DNA of 64,000 bases, from the NCBI GenBank assembly GCA_004332335.1, contig SISS01000015.1:62001-126000 (forward strand). The letters are read 5' to 3'. Each line of letters begins with the position of its first letter. The stretch's first letter is position 1. Under the pieces are notes generated by a model. It saw only the letters and a list, made by a program, of their open reading frames with translations, was not told the origin of the DNA and made no database searches. The translations under genes were made by a program, and so were the position numbers. This document shows, in pieces, positions 60,499-64,000 of the stretch. This DNA is from Methanoregulaceae archaeon UXB-2016. GTDB taxonomy: Archaea > Halobacteriota > Methanomicrobia > Methanomicrobiales > Methanospirillaceae.

Positions 60499-60749
60499 GC
60501 ATACGACTGCCCCGCCTCCCACACACTCTCCGCCCCCATTCCTCTTCTGACGTCGCATCCGCTCCGGTGGAGAGACGTGCAGCCCGGCGGGCCGGTGATG
60601 GACGGCGGGATCTCGATCATCGGACGAACCCTTCGCCTGTTGCCTGCCAGCCCGGGGTCCGGCCGGACACGCGCTACGGATCCCGATGGAACGCCCGTCG
60701 TTTTGGAGTGGGATCGGGGGCGCCGCGTCACCGCATCGGCCCATCCGTT
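60499..60749. other. Non-coding interval
   Basis: Between the UPF0147 stop and the RND exporter promoter; together with the promoter about 320 bp. Open frames read through it, but they have no ribosome binding site or motif. Confidence 0.4.
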
Positions 60750-60822
60750 GACCGGCCCGGCGGTCAATCAATCAATTTATTGTCGGGCCGGTCGAATGAT
60801 CGAAGTAGGAGACCACGACGTG
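60750..60822 (+). promoter_or_regulatory. RND exporter promoter enclosed in a 10-bp inverted repeat
   Basis: GACCGGCCCG (60750-60759) and CGGGCCGGTC (60784-60793) form a perfect inverted repeat with 24 bp between them; the spacer contains the TATA element CAATTTATTG (60774-60783). AGGAGA (60807-60812) then precedes a GTG at 60820. An ATG at 60796 would lie upstream of the expected transcription start, which supports the GTG. Confidence 0.6.
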
Positions 60823-63081
60823 AAGGCACCGTTTGAAGCGATCGCCGGTGCGATCAACGCCCATCCCCGGGTCGTCCTGGCCATGCTCGCGACCGCGATC
60901 CTCCTCGCACTCGCCGGCACGACCATGATCACGATGGCGACCGGTAACGACACCTACCTCGACAAGGACTCGCCCCGGGGTATGCTGCTCGCGAAGTACA
61001 TGGACACCTTCCAGTCGGACGCGACCATGGTCCTGATCGAGGCCGACGACGTCCTGAATCCCTCGATCCTCGCCTACATCGATCGGCTCCAGGGCGAGCT
61101 CAGGACCGAGGCCCACGTCACCTCGGTCGCCTCCGTCGTGGACATGGTCCGTCAGATGAACGGCGGCGCGCTCCCGACCTCGACGGCCGAGATCCAGGCC
61201 GCCCAGGACCGGGTGCCGGCCGATCTGCTCGCGCGCTACCTCCCGTCGCGGACCATGACGATCTCGATCGTCACGCTCGATCCGGGCCTGGACGAGCAGA
61301 CCCAGTACAACCTCCTCGACTCGGTCCGGGAGCGGGTCCGCCTCTCGAACCCGCCGCCGGGCGTCACCGTGACCGTGACCGGCAACGCCGCTTTCAGCCA
61401 GGAGATGGGCGCGGAGATGGGCTCCTCGATGGGGATGCTCGTCTTGGCGGCCATGGTCCTGATGGTGATCGCGGTCGGCCTGCTCTTCGGCCATGTCCGG
61501 CACCGGTTCCTCTCGGTCGGGATCGTGGCCACGGGGCTGATCCTGACCTTCGGGATCATCGGGTGGGCCGGGATGTCGATCGACATGGTCACGATCGCCG
61601 CCTTCCCCGTGCTGATCGGGATCGGGATCGACTACGCGATCCAGTTCCACTCCCGTTTCGACGAGGAGGCGCGCCGTGGCACTTTGCCCGAGGCTGTTCG
61701 GATGACCGTGACCCGGTCCGGCCCCTCGATCCTCTACGCGATGCTCGCGACCTCGATGGGCTTCATCGCCCTGCAGGTCTCGCCCCTGCCCATGATCCGC
61801 TCCTTCGGCCAGGTCTGCATCATCGGCGTGCTCGCCTGCTACCTCGTCACCCTCATCGCGGTCCCGACCTTCGGCCTCCTGATCAACTACAGGCCCAAGG
61901 CCATCAGGCATCCCACGGGCACCCACGGCGAGCCGAAGAGGAACGCGGAGGAGGTCTACAACCACCTGCTCGGCCGGCTCGCCTCGAGGGTCGCGCGGAA
62001 CCCGGTCCCGGTCCTGCTCTTCGTGGGTCTGATCGCCTTCATCGGCTTCCAGATGGACGGCGAGATCATCATCACGACCGACGAGGATACGTTCGTGCCG
62101 AAGGATATGCCGGCCAAGGTGAACCTCGAGAAGGTGAGCCGGACCATGGGCTCGACCGACTCCACGCCCATCTTTGTCCGCGGAAGCCAGGTGCTCTCAC
62201 CCGAGAGTTTGCGATGGATGGCCGAGTTCCAGGCGTACGAGGAGACCCACAACGACAAGGTGACCGGGACCAGCTCGATCGCGACCGCGATCCGGGAGGC
62301 GAACGGCGGCGTGCTGCCCACCATCCGGGCCGAGATCGATGCGGCCCTCGCGCTGATTCCCGAGGAGACGAAGAGCCGGTTAATCTCGGGCAACACCGAG
62401 GCCCTGATCACGATCAACACCGTGGCCATGACCAACACTCAGGGGCTCTCCATGATCGACCAGCTCCGCAGGACGCTCGAGTGGACGGCCCCGCCGCCCG
62501 GGATCACGGCGTCCCTCACGGGTCAGGGCGAGATGTTCACGAACCTGATCAAGGAGATCGAGGACGGCAAGCTGACCATGACCCTGCTCGGCTTCGGCCT
62601 GATCTTCGGGTTCCTCCTCCTGGTCTACCGCCGGCTGGGCAAGGCGATCACGCCGCTCGTGCCAATCGCGTTCATCGTCGGCTGGAACGGCCTGATCATG
62701 TACGTGCTCGGGATCGATTACACGCCCCTGACTGCGACCCTTGGTTCGCTCTCGATCGGGGTCGCCTCGGAGTATACGATCGTGATGATGGAGCGGTGCT
62801 ACGAGGAGTGGGAGGAGGGGCTCGGCCTCTTCGAAGGGATTGTCCACTCGATCCGGCAGATCGGGACCGCGATCTCGGTCTCAGGGCTCTGCACGGTCTT
62901 CGGGTTCTCAGCCCTGATCCTCTCCAACTTCAACATCGTCTCGAACTTCGGGCTCGTGACCGTCCTCTCGGTCGGCTTCTCGCTGATCGGCGCGATCACG
63001 ATCATGCCGGCTGTTCTGGCCCTGATCGGCAGTCGTGGGAAGAATGCCCCGCACCGCGAGGCCGAGGTCCAGCCGGCCTGA
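60820..63081 (+). CDS. RND-superfamily exporter (MMPL/HAE type)
   Basis: 753-aa proton-driven exporter with the usual duplication: each half has one helix, a large outer domain and five helices. First half: VVLAMLATAILLALAGTTMI, outer domain, then FPVLIGIGIDYAIQFHSRFD with the conserved Gly-x-x-x-Asp. Second half: VPVLLFVGLIAFIGFQMDGE, outer domain, then TATLGSLSIGVASEYTIVMM, where the Asp is replaced by Ser-Glu. Both outer domains carry PPPGVTVTVTGN / PPPGITASLTGQ phrases. Such archaeal pumps may export lipids, hydrophobic compounds or drugs. Single gene with its own operator-like promoter. Confidence 0.9.
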   Translation: MKAPFEAIAGAINAHPRVVLAMLATAILLALAGTTMITMATGNDTYLDKDSPRGMLLAKYMDTFQSDATMVLIEADDVLNPSILAYIDRLQGELRTEAHVTSVASVVDMVRQMNGGALPTSTAEIQAAQDRVPADLLARYLPSRTMTISIVTLDPGLDEQTQYNLLDSVRERVRLSNPPPGVTVTVTGNAAFSQEMGAEMGSSMGMLVLAAMVLMVIAVGLLFGHVRHRFLSVGIVATGLILTFGIIGWAGMSIDMVTIAAFPVLIGIGIDYAIQFHSRFDEEARRGTLPEAVRMTVTRSGPSILYAMLATSMGFIALQVSPLPMIRSFGQVCIIGVLACYLVTLIAVPTFGLLINYRPKAIRHPTGTHGEPKRNAEEVYNHLLGRLASRVARNPVPVLLFVGLIAFIGFQMDGEIIITTDEDTFVPKDMPAKVNLEKVSRTMGSTDSTPIFVRGSQVLSPESLRWMAEFQAYEETHNDKVTGTSSIATAIREANGGVLPTIRAEIDAALALIPEETKSRLISGNTEALITINTVAMTNTQGLSMIDQLRRTLEWTAPPPGITASLTGQGEMFTNLIKEIEDGKLTMTLLGFGLIFGFLLLVYRRLGKAITPLVPIAFIVGWNGLIMYVLGIDYTPLTATLGSLSIGVASEYTIVMMERCYEEWEEGLGLFEGIVHSIRQIGTAISVSGLCTVFGFSALILSNFNIVSNFGLVTVLSVGFSLIGAITIMPAVLALIGSRGKNAPHREAEVQPA

Positions 63082-63089
63082 ACCTCTTT

Positions 63090-63503
63090 TTAGCCGAACA
63101 CGGTCACCGTGACTCGTCGCGAACGCGTGGGACGGATATCGAGCTCGAGCAGGACCACCTGCTGCCAGGTGCCGAGCAGGAGCCGACCGTCGGCGATCGG
63201 TATGGTGAGGGACGGACCCACGATCGCGGCCCGGACGTGCGACCGGCCGTTGCCGTCGCCCCAGGCACGGTCGTGGGCGTACACGCTCTCCCGAGGCGCG
63301 ATTACGTCAAGGGCGCGGGCGAGGTCCTCGAGCACCCCCGGCTCGTTCTCGATCGTGGTCACGGCGGCTGTCGATCCGCCGACGAAGACGTTCGCAAGAC
63401 CGGACGAAAGACCGCTCTCCGCGACGGCGCCGGCCACCTCCGCCGTCAGGTCGACGACCTCGCCCTCGCCGTGGGTCTGCACGGCAACCTCCTTCTGAAA
63501 CAT
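63090..63503 (-). CDS. YjbQ/UPF0047 family protein
   Basis: 137-aa protein of the YjbQ fold. VQTHGEGEVVDLTAEVAGAV, VGGSTAAVTTIENEPGVLED, RSHVRAAIVGPSLTIPIADG and LLGTWQQVVLLELDIRPTRS are the family's conserved stretches, with the metal-site His residues. Family members show weak thiamine-phosphate-synthase activity, but their true function is open. ATG at 63503; the stop converges on the RND exporter gene with 8 bp between them, where a short T-tract (CTCTTTTTAG) could end both transcripts. Confidence 0.92.
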   Translation of the reverse strand: MFQKEVAVQTHGEGEVVDLTAEVAGAVAESGLSSGLANVFVGGSTAAVTTIENEPGVLEDLARALDVIAPRESVYAHDRAWGDGNGRSHVRAAIVGPSLTIPIADGRLLLGTWQQVVLLELDIRPTRSRRVTVTVFG

Positions 63504-63601
63504 TGGTGCTCCGCACTCGTTGTGGCCGCGCGGCTGTAAGCACCTGTCGGTCCGCAGGGCCGTTCGAAACCTTATTATTGCATAACGAATTATCGTTTCA
63601 A

Positions 63602-64000
63602 ATGCCCGAGCGCTTGACCCAGAAGGCAGAGATCGTCGCCGAGCTGGGCGAGCAGGCCGTTCTCCTTCCCGCGCTCGTCCAGCAGGCGCTCGCCGCAAAC
63701 GACCGGACCAAGTACTACTTCTCCCTGCTCCAGACCGCGCGGCAGCAGGCCGAGCGCCCGGACAGGACCGTCCCGCTCCTTCGCGTCGAGCGTGAGGCCG
63801 CCGGGATAGAGGACGCCGCGCTCGACAGGGTTGTGCTGGGAGCAGCCCGGATCGGGGACGAGCGGTACCGGGTCCCCCACCTCGGCCGCATCCTCGAGGG
63901 GATCGGGCAGGCAATGGACGAGATGGTCAGGCCGTTCGCGATCTCGAACGCGCGCCCGAGGCCCTCGCCTACCGGGCCCGCCTGGAGGTGCTCACTGCCG
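63602..64000 (+). CDS. Hypothetical protein, cut by window end
   Basis: 133 codons visible. Translation MPERLTQKAEIVAELGEQAV then LLPALVQQALAANDRTKYYF, SLLQTARQQAE and LGRILEGIGQAMDEMVR is an alanine/glutamine-rich helical protein, with a winged-helix-like flavour but no recognised family. After about 63930 another frame gives a more natural helical sequence (VRDLERAPEALAYRARLEVL), so a frameshift or sequencing error is possible. A TATA-like TTATTATTGC (about 63572-63581) lies before the ATG. Divergent from yjbQ. Confidence 0.6.
   Translation, partial: MPERLTQKAEIVAELGEQAVLLPALVQQALAANDRTKYYFSLLQTARQQAERPDRTVPLLRVEREAAGIEDAALDRVVLGAARIGDERYRVPHLGRILEGIGQAMDEMVRPFAISNARPRPSPTGPAWRCSLP

Noticed and set aside
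60577..60819. N-terminal extension of the RND exporter
   Set aside because: It would cross the promoter and its inverted repeat; translation is not hydrophobic and matches no exporter.
1..64000. CRISPR array or defence island
   Set aside because: No regularly spaced direct repeats and no Cas, restriction-modification or toxin-antitoxin genes seen. The HTH/DUF2178 pair resembles a two-gene addiction layout but the membrane protein has no toxin features.

Overview
The window is 64 kb of GC-rich euryarchaeal chromosome. The gene set points to a hydrogenotrophic methanogen of the order Methanomicrobiales: methanogenesis marker protein 12, a four-subunit pyruvate:ferredoxin oxidoreductase, F420-dependent NADP reductase, a fused Fae-Hps enzyme, 5'-deoxyadenosine deaminase, Alba, TFE, aIF1, archaeal RNase J and an Orc1/Cdc6 initiator. 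Genus is not claimed. Genes are short-spaced, often overlap by 4 bp (ATGA or GTGA), and many have a TATA box about 26-30 nt before the start codon, as expected of leaderless archaeal messages.

Layout. 1-7.7 kb: replication initiator (cut by the window edge) with a Pro/Ala-rich zinc-ribbon partner, apgM and a sugar-nucleotide epimerase, divergent methanogenesis marker 12, and porGDAB. 7.7-11.5 kb: about 0.8 kb without genes, then a tight acetate-transporter / soluble chemoreceptor / CheW module. 11.5-17 kb: a dead PAS remnant, a MacB-like ABC exporter with a secreted partner, an HTH/DUF2178 pair and a molybdenum-storage-like kinase-fold protein. 17-21 kb: a compact information-processing cluster (two winged-helix proteins, Trm56, ATP-grasp, TFE, HD hydrolase). 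21.2-22.4 kb: tRNA-Leu(GAG) beside a decayed Na+/H+ antiporter. 23-27.4 kb: RNase J, small proteins, alba-asd. 27.6-33.2 kb: three GT4 glycosyltransferases plus a DUF2206 membrane protein, followed by a wrecked MFS transporter. 33.8-45.7 kb: amino-acid, cobamide, polyphosphate, redox and repair genes, ending in a 5'-deoxyadenosine/methylthioadenosine salvage run (class II aldolase, nucleoside phosphorylase, deaminase). 45.7-50 kb: acyl-CoA synthetase, an intron-containing tRNA-Trp whose intron is a box C/D guide RNA, a frameshifted DUF421 gene and fae-hps. 49.7-53 kb: an accessory island with an AT-rich methyltransferase, an IS5-type insertion sequence and truncated leftovers. 53-64 kb: a secreted triple-repeat protein, UPF0173 hydrolase, glyS, hef, small conserved proteins, an RND exporter and YjbQ.

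The most notable signals are: the acetate uptake-chemotaxis module with a translationally coupled small ORF; the self-targeting C/D RNA inside the tRNA-Trp intron; several perfect palindromes lying exactly between TATA box and start (chorismate mutase, RND exporter, molybdenum-storage-like gene, replication-initiator operon) or holding both TATA boxes of a divergent pair (marker 12/epimerase); probable non-canonical starts (CTG, ATT); and a group of pseudogenes that each kept recognisable protein sequence in broken frames. No CRISPR array, prophage or defence locus was seen.
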